This document shows, in pieces, positions 1-8,647 of a stretch of DNA of 64,000 bases. The notes under the pieces were generated by a model that had not been told where the DNA came from, did not search any database, and saw nothing but the letters and a program-made list of their open reading frames with translations. Each line of letters opens with the position of its first letter. Within the stretch, counting starts at the first letter, position 1. A program made the translations under genes and the position numbers. The DNA is from Succinivibrionaceae bacterium (GTDB taxonomy: Bacteria; Pseudomonadota; Gammaproteobacteria; Enterobacterales; Succinivibrionaceae): the NCBI GenBank assembly GCA_016284235.1, contig JAEEOK010000011.1, forward strand, positions 1-64,000, in the 5' to 3' direction.

Positions 1-328
1 ACGGAATCCCATACGTCTGGCGAGTCGCTTTCAGGAGAGCATATCTCGTAGCATCAGTATTGTACGTACGGGATGGTCGGAAGACCAAAATTTAACATGA
101 GAAAAATTATATTTTTTCTGTTAAAAATAGGAACTTACACATTTAGCTTGACACACTCTTCTGGATATATATTACTCAGATTGTTCTCTCTCGAGAAGAA
201 AGGCATATGGATTCAACAATGATGAATATTTCTTTCTAAAGATTATTGATATTTCGAAATAAGTTTAATGATTATTTCCAACTTATTTTTATGGAGAGCC
301 GAAATTTTATTTTTGCCCGTAGCTTTGT
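1..328. other. Intergenic region, no gene called
   Basis: No convincing gene is seen. The first 51 bases read open in frame 1 to a TAG and could be the tail of a gene entering from the left, but the fragment is too short to support. A long A/T hairpin lies at 91-125. A possible weak promoter follows it: TTGACA at 148-153 with a 17-nt spacer to ATTACT at 171-176. The rest is AT-rich and without recognisable structure up to the tandem repeat at 329. Confidence 0.5.
91..125. terminator. AT-rich hairpin, possible bidirectional terminator
   Basis: The left arm at 91-106 (ending in AGAAAAA) pairs with the right arm at 113-125 (TTTTTCT then GTTAAA), with a small bulge at 97-99 and a loop of about 6 nt. 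The A-rich arm gives a U-run when read from either direction. It would suit a gene ending to the left of the window. No experiment supports it. Confidence 0.4.
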
Positions 329-403
329 ATCTGTAATCGGTTAGGTGTTTTGAATCTGTAATCGGTTAGGTGTTTTGAATCTGTAATCGGTTAGGTGTTT
401 TGA
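329..403. repeat. Three perfect 25-bp tandem repeats
   Basis: Three head-to-tail copies lie at 329-353, 354-378 and 379-403. Each begins ATCTGTAATCGGTTAGGTGT and ends TTTGA, with no base difference between copies. The array ends about 130 bp before the start codon of the gene at 536. There are no spacers, so this is not a CRISPR array. It could be a tandem operator or a slippage-prone promoter-proximal repeat. Confidence 0.95.
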
Positions 404-535
404 ATCCAATGTTACAATTTGTTTCTATATCAGTATGCTCTTTTCTGTAAATGTGTCAATTTCTTTCTGAGACAAAAATTCTTCTCAAGAAATCTCTCCT
501 TGACCGATATATTGAAGTGTAAGGGGAGTACCAAT

Positions 536-1060
536 ATGCTGACCGGTGAAATTAGAGATAATATGCTAGTTGATGAACTGCAGTTAGGCAGTGAATTAAA
601 TAATGCTGTTCACAACGGTTATTCATCGCAGTTCAGTCTGTTGGTATCTATGCTGTCAGACGATGTGCAGGATCAAGCTTGGGTCAAAGATCCGGTAGTG
701 ATGGAAAAGCAGACAGAGGATCTGCGGGAACATTTTGCACTCCAGGAGCCTGTCAGACTGCAGAGCGAGGACAGAGACATCGCAAATGCTGATATGCTTG
801 GCGACTATTTTCGTCAGGGCGGAATGGTGGCTGTACATTTGCTTGAATGTCTCAATCCTGAACCGCTTACTTTGCGTCACCCTGAAATTCCTAGAACAGT
901 GATGGAGCAGCTTTCGCCACTGCAGCAGGAAAAAATAAAGTACGAGAATACAAAGGGTCGTCTGGTTCGCAATCCCCTTACTGCCGTTACACCTGTTGAA
1001 ATGCTTGAAATTGTTTCTGAATCAAGAGACGATGAAAAGAGTGTCGAGTTTGTAGCCTAG
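536..1060 (+). CDS. VC2046/SO_2500-like conserved protein
   Basis: A 174-residue soluble protein with no signal peptide or membrane segment. The ATG at 536 was chosen because AAGGGGAG lies directly upstream. The longer TTG reading from 419 would add a hydrophobic, non-conserved stretch and run into the tandem repeat. The N-terminal part (ELQLGSELNNAVHNG, then F.LLVSMLSDDV, around residues 13-45) and the RxHFxL-type segment near residue 65 resemble the gammaproteobacterial VC2046/SO_2500 family, whose function is not established. Recognition is from remembered family sequence, so the assignment is moderate. A hairpin terminator follows at 1113-1150, which suggests a single-gene unit. Confidence 0.6.
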   Translation: MLTGEIRDNMLVDELQLGSELNNAVHNGYSSQFSLLVSMLSDDVQDQAWVKDPVVMEKQTEDLREHFALQEPVRLQSEDRDIANADMLGDYFRQGGMVAVHLLECLNPEPLTLRHPEIPRTVMEQLSPLQQEKIKYENTKGRLVRNPLTAVTPVEMLEIVSESRDDEKSVEFVA

Positions 1061-1569
1061 CCGATGTTCTTCAAACTGTATGATTCAGAGACGTCTGTTT
1101 GACTGATCTTCAAAATGAACATCTGTTCCTGGTTGTTCATTTATTATTTTTCCCGTTTTCTTCCTGCCCTTGGTCAGTTTCTGTTTGATTCCAGATTCCT
1201 TGTTTCTGATTTTAATCGAAGTTTATCTCTGCAGATCGTCTGGTAAATCTAAGTCCCTTTTTTCCCGCCGACCTGACCGCAGAACCTGTACTTTTGTTTT
1301 TTAGGTGCGTACCTGTTTCGCAAGAATCTATCAAACTGGAGATGTGATTCCTGTTCAGATGCATTCACATTCTGAAAACCGGTCGTTTGAATTGAGTGAA
1401 TGAAGACCGAATGGAACCCGGGCGTATCGCCATCTGCATTTGCTTGAATTTCAAAACGTTTCAGTAAAAAATTCAGAATGTAGCAGTATGTCTATAAATA
1501 AAAGTGCTTTTGATTGTATCATTATGAAAAGTGTTTATTTTTTATGATTAAAGTTTCGTGTGGTATCAC
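1061..1569. other. Intergenic region with terminator
   Basis: Apart from the hairpin at 1113-1150 nothing is recognised. The last 100 bases before the fusion gene at 1570 are AT-rich and probably hold its promoter, but no box pair stands out. No Shine-Dalgarno sequence of good quality precedes either candidate start. Confidence 0.5.
1113..1150 (+). terminator. Rho-independent terminator after VC2046-like gene
   Basis: The arms AAATGAACA (1113-1121) and TGTTCATTT (1134-1142) pair perfectly over 9 bp with a 12-nt loop. They are followed by ATTATTTTT. The hairpin begins 52 nt after the stop codon of the gene ending at 1060. Confidence 0.65.
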
Positions 1570-4500
1570 ATGGCAGTAGAACAGAATTCATCATGCGCTG
1601 AACAGCCGGGTTTATCTCCCTACGTTTCCATTTTTGCGGCATTTTCCATCTGTGTGGGATGCGCAATAGGGTGGGGCGCCTTTGTAATGCCGGCAACAAC
1701 GCTTCTGCCTCTTAGCGGTCCTCTGGGATCTTCCATAGCTATGTTAATAGGCGCACTGATGATTTTGGTAATAGCATGTAACTATCACTATCTTATTAAC
1801 AAATGCAGAGATCCCGGCGGAGCATTCGCATTTGCCCGCAGGGCATTCGGTTATGATCACAGTTTCCTGTGCGGTGTATTTCTTGTTCTGACCTATGTTA
1901 CCATGCTGTGGGCCAACGGCACGTCTTTTGCTGTTCTGGCCAGATATGCTTTCGGTGATTTTTTTAAGTTCGGAGCTCATTATGAGATTGCCGGCTTCAG
2001 CGTATATCTTGGAGAGGCACTTCTCGGTGCTTTTGCTATATTTTTATTTTCATTCATCACCCTCAGGTTCAAGAGATTTGCATCGTTTCTTCTGGTTCTG
2101 ATGATTGCTGTTATGCTTGCAGGCATAGCCGTGTTTGCTGTCGGAGTTTTTACGGCGGATATAGAGCCGGTTGAAAAAATTTCTCCGCTTTTTTCTGACA
2201 ATGTATCAGTTCCGGAGCAGATCTGGATGTGTCTTGCTTTTGTTCCCTGGGCGTTTGTAGGATTTGAGACTCTTTCAAATTCATCAGCCGAATTCTCATT
2301 TAGCGGAAAGAAATCATTTGCTGTCATGGCTCTGGCAGTAGTCGTCATAGCATTGTGCTACATTATGGTTATTATTCTTTCCGTTCTTTCGATTCCGGAG
2401 GGGTTTGCGAACTGGAGTGAATATCTGGTTCATCTGAAGTCTGAGAAGCAGTCAGTTCCCATTATGATTTTTTCAGGTGCAGAAAGGTTTCTCGGGAGCT
2501 GGGGCTTGCCTGTTCTCGCCTTAACTGTTCTGGGCGCTCTTGTTACAAGTATTATTACCAATGTAACTGCCTCAAGCAGACTTCTTTACGCTCTGGGCCG
2601 TGATGATATTCTGCCGCGGTGGTTTACAATTCTGAGCAGTGATCATGTTCCAACCCGTGCCATCTGGTTTGTTATCATCTGTTCGGTCGGCATGCCGTTT
2701 CTTGGAAGAACAGTCATAAGCTGGACAGTTGACATGACCACCATCGGTGCCGTGTTCGCCTATGCCTATACTTCGGCTGCTGCGGTGAAACTTGCTATTG
2801 CGGAAAGAGACACTCCGGTTAAGGTTACCGGTATTCTCGGCATAGTGATATCCTTCCTGTTCATGCTGTTTCTGCTTATTCCGCATATTTTCACTGAAAA
2901 TACTCTGGAGTCCGAGTCATACCTGATGCTGGCCTTTTGGAGCATTATAGGTTTTTTCTTTTTCCGGGTTGTTTTCAAGAAGGATCACAGGTTCGGCAAT
3001 TCCTCGGTTGTTGGTATTGCACTTCTGTCTCTTATTTTCTTTGCTCTTCTCATGTGGGTCAGACAGGCGTCCTTTGCATCGGTAAAGGAATCGGTTAATA
3101 ATATTTCAGAGTACTACATGAATATTGTTTCAGTTCAGGATCCGCAAATCAGAGAAAACATTCTTAACGGCAGCAGTACGTATATTGGTGAGCAGCTGAG
3201 TGCGGTAAAGCAGGCTCTTCATGAGAACAGCCTTATTCAGTTTTTCTCCATGGTTCTCGGTCTGTCCATCATGTTCAGTGTTTATTCAATTATCAGACGG
3301 CGCGAAATTCAGCTCAAGCAGGATAAAATCAATGCCGAGATGAGCAGCAAGGCAAAAGGTACGTTTCTGTCCAATATGTCTCATGATATCAGAACTCCGA
3401 TGAATGCAATCATCGGGTATACAGATATAGCCCTGCAGCCGGGGGTATCTGCTGATGATATGCGAGACTATCTACGAAAAATCAGTTCATCAAGCATTCA
3501 TCTTATGGATTTGGTCAATGATGTTCTTGAAATGAGCAGGATTGAGAACGGCAAGCTTGAACTTAAGCTTGCCAGCAATGATATTGTCAAGATAATTGAG
3601 GATATTCATGATATGTTCAGCAACCAGATGCTTAAAAAGAACATAGACTTTGTGGTTGATACCAGCAATGTTGAACAGCGTCAGGTGATATGCGATGCTC
3701 ATTATCTGAAACGTATTGTGATGAATCTTGTGGGAAATGCACTGAAGTTTACGTCTGAAGGAGGAAAGGTTGAGATGTTCCTTATTCAGAAAAGAGAAGA
3801 ACATTCTTCGGAACATGCTGATGTGGGACTTGATGCCTTTGATAATGTTGCCGTTGATAAGAAGCCGCAGTTAAGGTCGGAGTATGTTTTTGTTATTCGC
3901 GATAACGGTATAGGTATGAGTGCGGAATTTGCCGAGAAAGTTTTTGAACCGTTTGAGCGTGAACGAACTTCTACAGTCAGCGGTATTAGCGGTACTGGTC
4001 TTGGTATGGCTATATCAAAGACCCTGGTTGATCTGATGAAAGGTACCATTACATGTAAGACAGCTCAGGGCAGGGGAACCGAGTTTACGGTTACTCTTCC
4101 GCTTGAATATGCATCAGATGAGCAGGCTGCTTCGGAAGATAAGGAACCTATGCATGCAAACGGAGTTTTTCCGGTTACTCCGAATGCTGATATGTTTAAA
4201 GGTAAAAGAGTTCTTCTTGTCGAGGATATCGCAATCAACCGTGAAATTGCGACTATGAGTCTCAACCGGTTCGGTTTTGAGGTTGAAACGGCAGAAAACG
4301 GCAGACAGGCAGTCGATAAGCTTAGCAGCTCAGCACCTGGCTATTTTGATATTGTTCTTATGGATATTCAGATGCCGGTGATGGATGGACATGCCGCCGC
4401 AAGAATGATAAGACAGTTTGAAAACAAAAGTCTTGCCAGTATACCGATAGTCGCCATGACTGCAAATGCCTTTGTCGAGGATATCGAGGCGGAAAAAAAT

Positions 4501-4581
4501 TCCGGTATGGACGGGCATATATCAAAACCTCTTAATATCGACGAAATGGTTTCAACGCTTGCCGGGCTCCTGAAAGTCTAG
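1570..4581 (+). CDS. APC amino-acid permease fused to histidine kinase and receiver
   Basis: About 1003 residues. The first ~470 residues are an amino-acid/polyamine/organocation (APC) permease-like membrane domain. It opens with a GCAIGWGAFVMP segment typical of helix 1 and has about 12 hydrophobic helices. A soluble segment near residues 500-560 and one more helix follow. The kinase then has an H-box (SHDIRTPMNA, phospho-acceptor His about 605), N-box (NLVGNALKFTSEGG), G1 (DNGIGM), F-box (FEPFERE) and G2 (GTGLGMAIS). A C-terminal receiver carries VEDIAINRE and the phospho-acceptor Asp about 932 in LMDIQMPVMDG. This suggests a transporter-type sensor of an amino acid or related amine, comparable in logic to CbrA, which uses an SSS transporter domain. 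No HPt or output partner lies beside it. The ATG at 1570 is preferred to an in-frame GTG at 1558; neither has a clear Shine-Dalgarno. Confidence 0.9.
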   Translation: MAVEQNSSCAEQPGLSPYVSIFAAFSICVGCAIGWGAFVMPATTLLPLSGPLGSSIAMLIGALMILVIACNYHYLINKCRDPGGAFAFARRAFGYDHSFLCGVFLVLTYVTMLWANGTSFAVLARYAFGDFFKFGAHYEIAGFSVYLGEALLGAFAIFLFSFITLRFKRFASFLLVLMIAVMLAGIAVFAVGVFTADIEPVEKISPLFSDNVSVPEQIWMCLAFVPWAFVGFETLSNSSAEFSFSGKKSFAVMALAVVVIALCYIMVIILSVLSIPEGFANWSEYLVHLKSEKQSVPIMIFSGAERFLGSWGLPVLALTVLGALVTSIITNVTASSRLLYALGRDDILPRWFTILSSDHVPTRAIWFVIICSVGMPFLGRTVISWTVDMTTIGAVFAYAYTSAAAVKLAIAERDTPVKVTGILGIVISFLFMLFLLIPHIFTENTLESESYLMLAFWSIIGFFFFRVVFKKDHRFGNSSVVGIALLSLIFFALLMWVRQASFASVKESVNNISEYYMNIVSVQDPQIRENILNGSSTYIGEQLSAVKQALHENSLIQFFSMVLGLSIMFSVYSIIRRREIQLKQDKINAEMSSKAKGTFLSNMSHDIRTPMNAIIGYTDIALQPGVSADDMRDYLRKISSSSIHLMDLVNDVLEMSRIENGKLELKLASNDIVKIIEDIHDMFSNQMLKKNIDFVVDTSNVEQRQVICDAHYLKRIVMNLVGNALKFTSEGGKVEMFLIQKREEHSSEHADVGLDAFDNVAVDKKPQLRSEYVFVIRDNGIGMSAEFAEKVFEPFERERTSTVSGISGTGLGMAISKTLVDLMKGTITCKTAQGRGTEFTVTLPLEYASDEQAASEDKEPMHANGVFPVTPNADMFKGKRVLLVEDIAINREIATMSLNRFGFEVETAENGRQAVDKLSSSAPGYFDIVLMDIQMPVMDGHAAARMIRQFENKSLASIPIVAMTANAFVEDIEAEKNSGMDGHISKPLNIDEMVSTLAGLLKV

Positions 4582-4737
4582 TTCATGATTTATAACTCTG
4601 CATGATTGCTTTATGCGTAACAAAAACGTGTAAAGCTTTTTTTTGGTTGTTGTTTGTACTGTGCAATCTTGCTTTTGATTCTGTCGGTGATAAACTCACA
4701 GGCGTTTGTACGCAAACGATTTTTACTTGGAGTTATA

Positions 4738-5148
4738 ATGAAAAACAACTATGCAGCCGCAGTTTCCATTATGCTGACGGCTTCATCATGGGCTCTTCCC
4801 GACGGATGGATTTCTGCAGATTCCAATGCCGGCGGCGGAGTGGCCTTTATAAACAGCAGCAAGACTATTACTCTTGCACCCGCCGAAAAATCCGAACTTT
4901 CTCTTGAACAGATGGGGGAGGAGATGCGCAATATTTACGGCAATCTGGGCTTTGACTGCAGAAGCATCAGCAGAAGCAGACACATGGTCAATTTTGACTG
5001 CGTGAAAACTGATTCCCGCAATCCCGAGATGCCGTCATCGGTTGCAATTTATCTGATGGAGAGCAGTAGCGGGATCACTGCGGCTTCTCTGGTTGGCGGA
5101 GCGTCCTATGATGATCTGAAACTCATTATGGGAGCTGGCAGCCTTTAA
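4738..5148 (+). CDS. Small exported protein of unknown function
   Basis: A 136-residue protein that I do not recognise. The ATG at 4738 has GGAG about 6 nt upstream and starts a good signal peptide (MKNNYAAAVSIMLTASSWA, cleavage before LPDG). An in-frame ATG at 4654 would precede it with a second hydrophobic stretch and is less likely. The mature part is small, with two cysteines (FDCRS and FDCVK) that could form a disulfide in the periplasm. No lipobox is present. It starts about 150 bp after the permease-kinase fusion on the same strand and could be regulated with it, though this is only positional. A strong hairpin at 5319-5351 lies downstream. Confidence 0.75.
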   Translation: MKNNYAAAVSIMLTASSWALPDGWISADSNAGGGVAFINSSKTITLAPAEKSELSLEQMGEEMRNIYGNLGFDCRSISRSRHMVNFDCVKTDSRNPEMPSSVAIYLMESSSGITAASLVGGASYDDLKLIMGAGSL

Positions 5149-5170
5149 ATTGGGATTCTTCTGCATTCAC

Positions 5171-5186
5171 TGCCGCTTAAGCGGCA
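5171..5186. other. 16-bp perfect palindrome
   Basis: TGCCGCTTAAGCGGCA at 5171-5186 is perfectly self-complementary and lies 23 nt after the stop of the small exported protein. It could form a short hairpin in RNA or be a binding site. No U-run follows, so it is not a typical terminator. Confidence 0.5.
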
Positions 5187-5318
5187 TGGGTGTTGATTTG
5201 AGTGATCACCTGCCGATGTCCAGCAGCGGAATTTTGGAGTTATGTGTCCATTTTTTTGCTGTCGGATGATGCGCAGGGTATTTTCACTATGATAAAACCA
5301 TGTGCTGTTCACATCAAA

Positions 5319-5351
5319 ATAAACGCCGTATCATAAAGATGCGGCGTTTAT
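5319..5351. terminator. Strong hairpin between converging genes
   Basis: The arms ATAAACGCCG (5319-5328) and CGGCGTTTAT (5342-5351) pair perfectly. A G-U pair and a further three pairs extend the stem to about 14 bp with a 5-nt loop. It lies between the gene ending at 5148 on the plus strand and codB ending at 5604 on the minus strand. The flanks are A/T-rich but lack a long U-run, so it may act as a bidirectional terminator or an RNA 3' stabiliser. Confidence 0.55.
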
Positions 5352-5447
5352 ATATCAGAAGTCATAAATTTTATCCTGATGTTTTAAATCCACTGAAATT
5401 AAGAATTTTCCGTTCCTTTTAAAACACAGGCGGAGTCTTGTTTCTTA

Positions 5448-5600
5448 CTGACGGTAAATCAGGCTGTGGCATAGCCTGTAGAGCTTGTGAAGGGAATATC
5501 ATTAGAGATCAGCAACAAGGCCTCACCGAGAGTAATCCATAGCTCGCTGTGGGACTGATATGAATCCCCTGTGCATTCAGGTGGTGGAGGATGTCAGTAA
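5448..5600 (+). repeat. Decayed IS605/IS1341-type right-end fragment
   Basis: The stretch starting ACGGTAAATCAGGCTGTGGC and ending with GAATCCCCTGTGCATTCAGG then TGGTGGAGGATGTCAGTAA matches, imperfectly, the 3' end of the larger remnant at 31985-32215. The closing AATCCCC...GGAGGATGTCA hairpin is the form seen at right ends of IS200/IS605-family (IS1341/TnpB-type) elements. Only the end is present, with no transposase. The family assignment is from pattern knowledge; the match between copies is by eye. Confidence 0.5.
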
Positions 5601-5603
5601 GGG

Positions 5604-6854
5604 TTAATTCACAGCAGCTTTTCTGATGCGCGAAGTTATAGCCCATGCAGCAGAAGCTGCAATCATCGAATTAATTCCGCTGCAGCCGAAGTTTAAAAAA
5701 TTTCCTGCTGCCATGCCGCATACTGTGCCGCAGATCGCCGCCCTGTTGTACTTTGTATCTGCATAGCCCTGGGAATATTTGCTGCGGTTGCAGAAATAGT
5801 CAAGGATTAAAATAATACCGACGGCCGGAAGGGTTGCACCAAGAAAAAAGAGCCAGTTTACGAAATTATTGTAGAGCCAGAATGCAGATGCGGTACCGAT
5901 AAAACCTCCGGCAATAACCATGATTTTTTTTCTCAGAGAAAAAATATTTGAAAGACTCAGACCGGCGGAGTAAAGAGCGTTATCATTCGTACTCCAGATA
6001 TTTGCACCAAGTACCAGAAAGGCCGAGAGCACCAGTCCCTGCGAGATCATGATGAAAAATATATCGTCTTTGCCTATGTAGCTTGCACCGACAGCTCCGA
6101 ACAGGAGCATAATTGAATTACCAATCATAAAAGCGGATACGGTGCTGATAACAGCATAGCGTGCGGTTCGTGCAAACCTTGCAAAATTCGGGGTAGTGGT
6201 GCCGCCTGAAATAAAACTGCCGATTACCAGTCCGATCAGCATATTCAAATTATTTTCTCCGGTCCCTTTTGACAGAATTGCGATTAATCCGCCGTCGGTG
6301 CCGCTCAGGGCCTGATATATCGACCATGAACCGAGCAGCAGAATCATCGGTACGGCAAAATAACCGAGAATTTCCAGTCCCCTGAAACCTACGTATGCCG
6401 TATATGTCATGAATATTCCTGCAAGAGCAAGCACCAGGTAGGCAGAACATTCAAGATATTCAGCCACCGGAATTGCAAACATTGCCGAGCATACACCGAA
6501 CCATCCTGTCTGAGTAAGAGCGATAAACAGTGAAGGAAGTTTTGATCCTCTGCTTCCGAATGCCTTGGTGCACAGCAGATCGAAAGAAAGTCCGGTTTTG
6601 CTGCTGATGTAGGCAAGGGTACCAGTATATAGTGAGAGAAAACCACCTCCCAGGATCATTGCATATATAAAATTGTAAAAATCAGAATTAAGACCGATTT
6701 TAGCTCCGACCGCCATGCTTCCCGAGTTGAAGGAAAATCCAACCATTACGGCCATAAGGGATATTAATCCGCGCCTGGCTTCCGCCGGAACCGGAGCAAA
6801 AGCATAATCACTGTCTTTCTTGACAGATTTTTCTTTTTGAAGATTGTTTTGCAT
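5604..6854 (-). CDS. codB: Cytosine permease, CodB type (NCS1 family)
   Basis: The 416-residue length fits the CodB family (E. coli CodB is about 419). It is an inner-membrane nucleobase:cation symporter with about 12 transmembrane helices. Diagnostic segments match CodB throughout: APVPAEARRGL near the N-terminus, LTQTGWFGVCSAMFAIPV in mid-protein, IGSFISGGTTTPNFARFAR, LGANIWSTNDNALYSAGL and FWLYNNFVNWLFFLGATLP. It probably brings in cytosine or a related pyrimidine. No cytosine deaminase (codA) is adjacent, so substrate use must involve a gene elsewhere. GGAG precedes the ATG. It is transcribed alone, facing an 820-bp spacer. Confidence 0.88.
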   Translation of the reverse strand: MQNNLQKEKSVKKDSDYAFAPVPAEARRGLISLMAVMVGFSFNSGSMAVGAKIGLNSDFYNFIYAMILGGGFLSLYTGTLAYISSKTGLSFDLLCTKAFGSRGSKLPSLFIALTQTGWFGVCSAMFAIPVAEYLECSAYLVLALAGIFMTYTAYVGFRGLEILGYFAVPMILLLGSWSIYQALSGTDGGLIAILSKGTGENNLNMLIGLVIGSFISGGTTTPNFARFARTARYAVISTVSAFMIGNSIMLLFGAVGASYIGKDDIFFIMISQGLVLSAFLVLGANIWSTNDNALYSAGLSLSNIFSLRKKIMVIAGGFIGTASAFWLYNNFVNWLFFLGATLPAVGIILILDYFCNRSKYSQGYADTKYNRAAICGTVCGMAAGNFLNFGCSGINSMIAASAAWAITSRIRKAAVN

Positions 6855-7675
6855 AACGGATATACTCCAGCTGTCTGATTTACCGCCACTGTCCGGACGA
6901 TTGATATAAGATCAATTTCATTATCATATGTAACAGCGAAGAGATTCAACAGCGGAATCTGATTTTTTTTGTTGAATGTCATGCAGTTTTAAAAATGAAT
7001 TGCATTTTGTTTTTTGTACCGTTGATGCATGAGGAAATGACAGCTGTCTGAAGCGGATAAAATGTTCTGATATGAACTTTTTTCGACAGTTGAGCCGGAT
7101 TTGGTTTTAAAATTCACTGTGTATCGATGGGTTGAGCCACATTACCCATTTTGCCGGGGAGAATGTTATCATGTTTATAGGCATTTTGATGCTCCGCTTT
7201 GATAAATCAGTCAGAGATAAAGTCAGTTTGACGCTGTACCAGAAATCCTCCGGCATGCGGATCTGTATCAATTGACAGAGAAAAAGCTGCAGCTGTATCA
7301 TTTCGTAAAATATGAGCCTCCCCTGTGTTTTTGCTGAGGTTTCAGAAAAATATTTTCGGCACGGCGTGAATTCTAAAATTTAAACGATGCTCTGACTGTT
7401 AATGATTAGGAAAATGCATATCTGGAGAGGTATGTCACATACCGTTAATTAAAATGTCTGTACAGTCATTTCAGTCCTGCTGTCATTTTTTGAAGCTGAA
7501 CAATGAAGTTTGTGAATGCTGTTTTGAAATATTTCTGTGTCATGCATGATTCATAAAATGAAAGCGATTGCATGAATCATGCTGTTGTGTTTGCCTTTCA
7601 TCTTGAAGAAACAGTAAATGCAGGGTTATGAAAATGCGCCTGATTTAAAAGGAAGATCAGAGGAAAAAAAAGGAA
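6855..7675. other. 820-bp intergenic region between divergent genes
   Basis: No convincing gene. Short open frames here have no codon-level or protein-level support. It should hold the codB promoter (minus strand) and that of the gene at 7676. The one clear structure is the inverted repeat at 7544-7582. Confidence 0.5.
7544..7582. other. 11-bp inverted repeat upstream of 7676 gene
   Basis: GCATGATTCAT at 7544-7554 and ATGAATCATGC at 7572-7582 are perfect reverse complements separated by 17 nt, about 95 bp before the start codon at 7676. It could be an operator or a leader hairpin. No U-run follows. Confidence 0.5.
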
Positions 7676-8107
7676 ATGAAAAAATTTAAAGGAAGCATCG
7701 TAATTGGAGATCCGTCCTATTTCATTAAAAACGATGAAGATTATAAACGTTCGGATTTTGGTGTAAATCTTTCTGAACTGGGATTTTCTGATTATCTGTG
7801 TCTGGAGTTTCCTGATGATCCGCAGGTGGTGATCAATACTGATACGGGAGAAATTATTGGAGGAATCTGTCAGGATTCATGTAATGTGGCAGTTGTATAT
7901 AAAAGTGAACTGGAAAATTACAACCCCGATTTTGAACAGGGATTCTTCTGTGAGAGCAACCGGACGGTAATTGAAGACTTTGACGGTGAAATCAGCTGTG
8001 AAGTAGTGCCGTTTGAAACGGACGGAGGCAGTGACAGCGATACCGTCATCAGCGGAACAGGGAGTGTTAATTTCAAATCCTGCTATGAGGAAGATCTCTC
8101 CAGATGA
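7676..8107 (+). CDS. Hypothetical acidic protein
   Basis: A 143-residue, strongly acidic soluble protein that I do not recognise. It starts MKKFKGSIVIGDPSYF with AAGGAA just upstream. There is no signal peptide or membrane segment. It contains four cysteines (LCLEF, GICQDSC, FFCES) and a conserved-looking IGDPSYF opening found in various small uncharacterised bacterial and phage proteins. The next gene starts about 20 nt downstream on the same strand, so the two are probably co-transcribed. Confidence 0.65.
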   Translation: MKKFKGSIVIGDPSYFIKNDEDYKRSDFGVNLSELGFSDYLCLEFPDDPQVVINTDTGEIIGGICQDSCNVAVVYKSELENYNPDFEQGFFCESNRTVIEDFDGEISCEVVPFETDGGSDSDTVISGTGSVNFKSCYEEDLSR

Positions 8108-8128
8108 ATTATATACTTGAGTCAAACA

Positions 8129-8440
8129 ATGGCATCCAGCAGAGATTATCTTGATTTTATTCTTGAACAGCTTTCAGATCTTGACGGCATTACTTATCGG
8201 ACAATGATGGGTGAGTTTATTCTCTATTACCGGGGAAGGATTGTCGGAGGAATTTATGACAACCGTCTTCTGATCAAGCCGGTAAAGTCTGCAGTTGCCA
8301 TGCTTGCGGATGCACCTATGGAATATCCGTATGAAGGTGCCGGACAGATGCTTCTGGTTGAGAATGTGGATGATCGGGAGTTTATCTGCAGTCTTTTTGA
8401 AGCTGTTTATAGTGAACTTCCATTGCCTCGAAAAAAATGA
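8129..8440 (+). CDS. TfoX N-terminal-domain family protein
   Basis: A 103-residue protein made of a single TfoX_N domain. MASSRDYLDFILEQLSDLDG, MMGEFILYYRGRIVGGIYD, LLIKPVKSAVAML and YEGAGQMLLVENVDDREFI are characteristic. The family is named for the competence regulator TfoX/Sxy, but short stand-alone members have no settled function. The ATG at 8129 fits family N-termini (MASS...). A TTG at 8117 would add only four residues and overlap no signal. It follows the acidic hypothetical gene closely and probably shares its transcript. Confidence 0.82.
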   Translation: MASSRDYLDFILEQLSDLDGITYRTMMGEFILYYRGRIVGGIYDNRLLIKPVKSAVAMLADAPMEYPYEGAGQMLLVENVDDREFICSLFEAVYSELPLPRKK

Positions 8441-8647
8441 GACTGTCCGGGTACAGTTGCGAGCTGATCTGAACTTGAACCCCGGACTTAGTCAGATTTT
8501 GAGAGATCAATGACAAGAGAAAGGAAATCAGTAGCATCGGGCGTGATACCATGAACTGCATGGAAAGTCGTTTCAAGTACATTCAACGCTCCCACCACCA
8601 TTCTGTTCAAGCTCATGACTATTATTATTTCGGTATGGGCTTTTTTA

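Noticed and set aside
1..51. Open frame entering from the left edge to a TAG at 49-51
   Set aside because: Only 16 codons are visible and the peptide is not recognisable, so a partial gene cannot be supported.
329..403. CRISPR-like array
   Set aside because: The 25-bp units are directly adjacent with no spacers and only three copies.
7107..7301. 64-codon minus-strand open frame
   Set aside because: No ribosome-binding site, no recognisable protein features and an atypical composition.
8488..8616. 42-codon minus-strand frame MSLNRMVVGALN...
   Set aside because: It looks protein-like but has no Shine-Dalgarno and sits in a decayed region. Kept as a comment on the region, not called as a gene.
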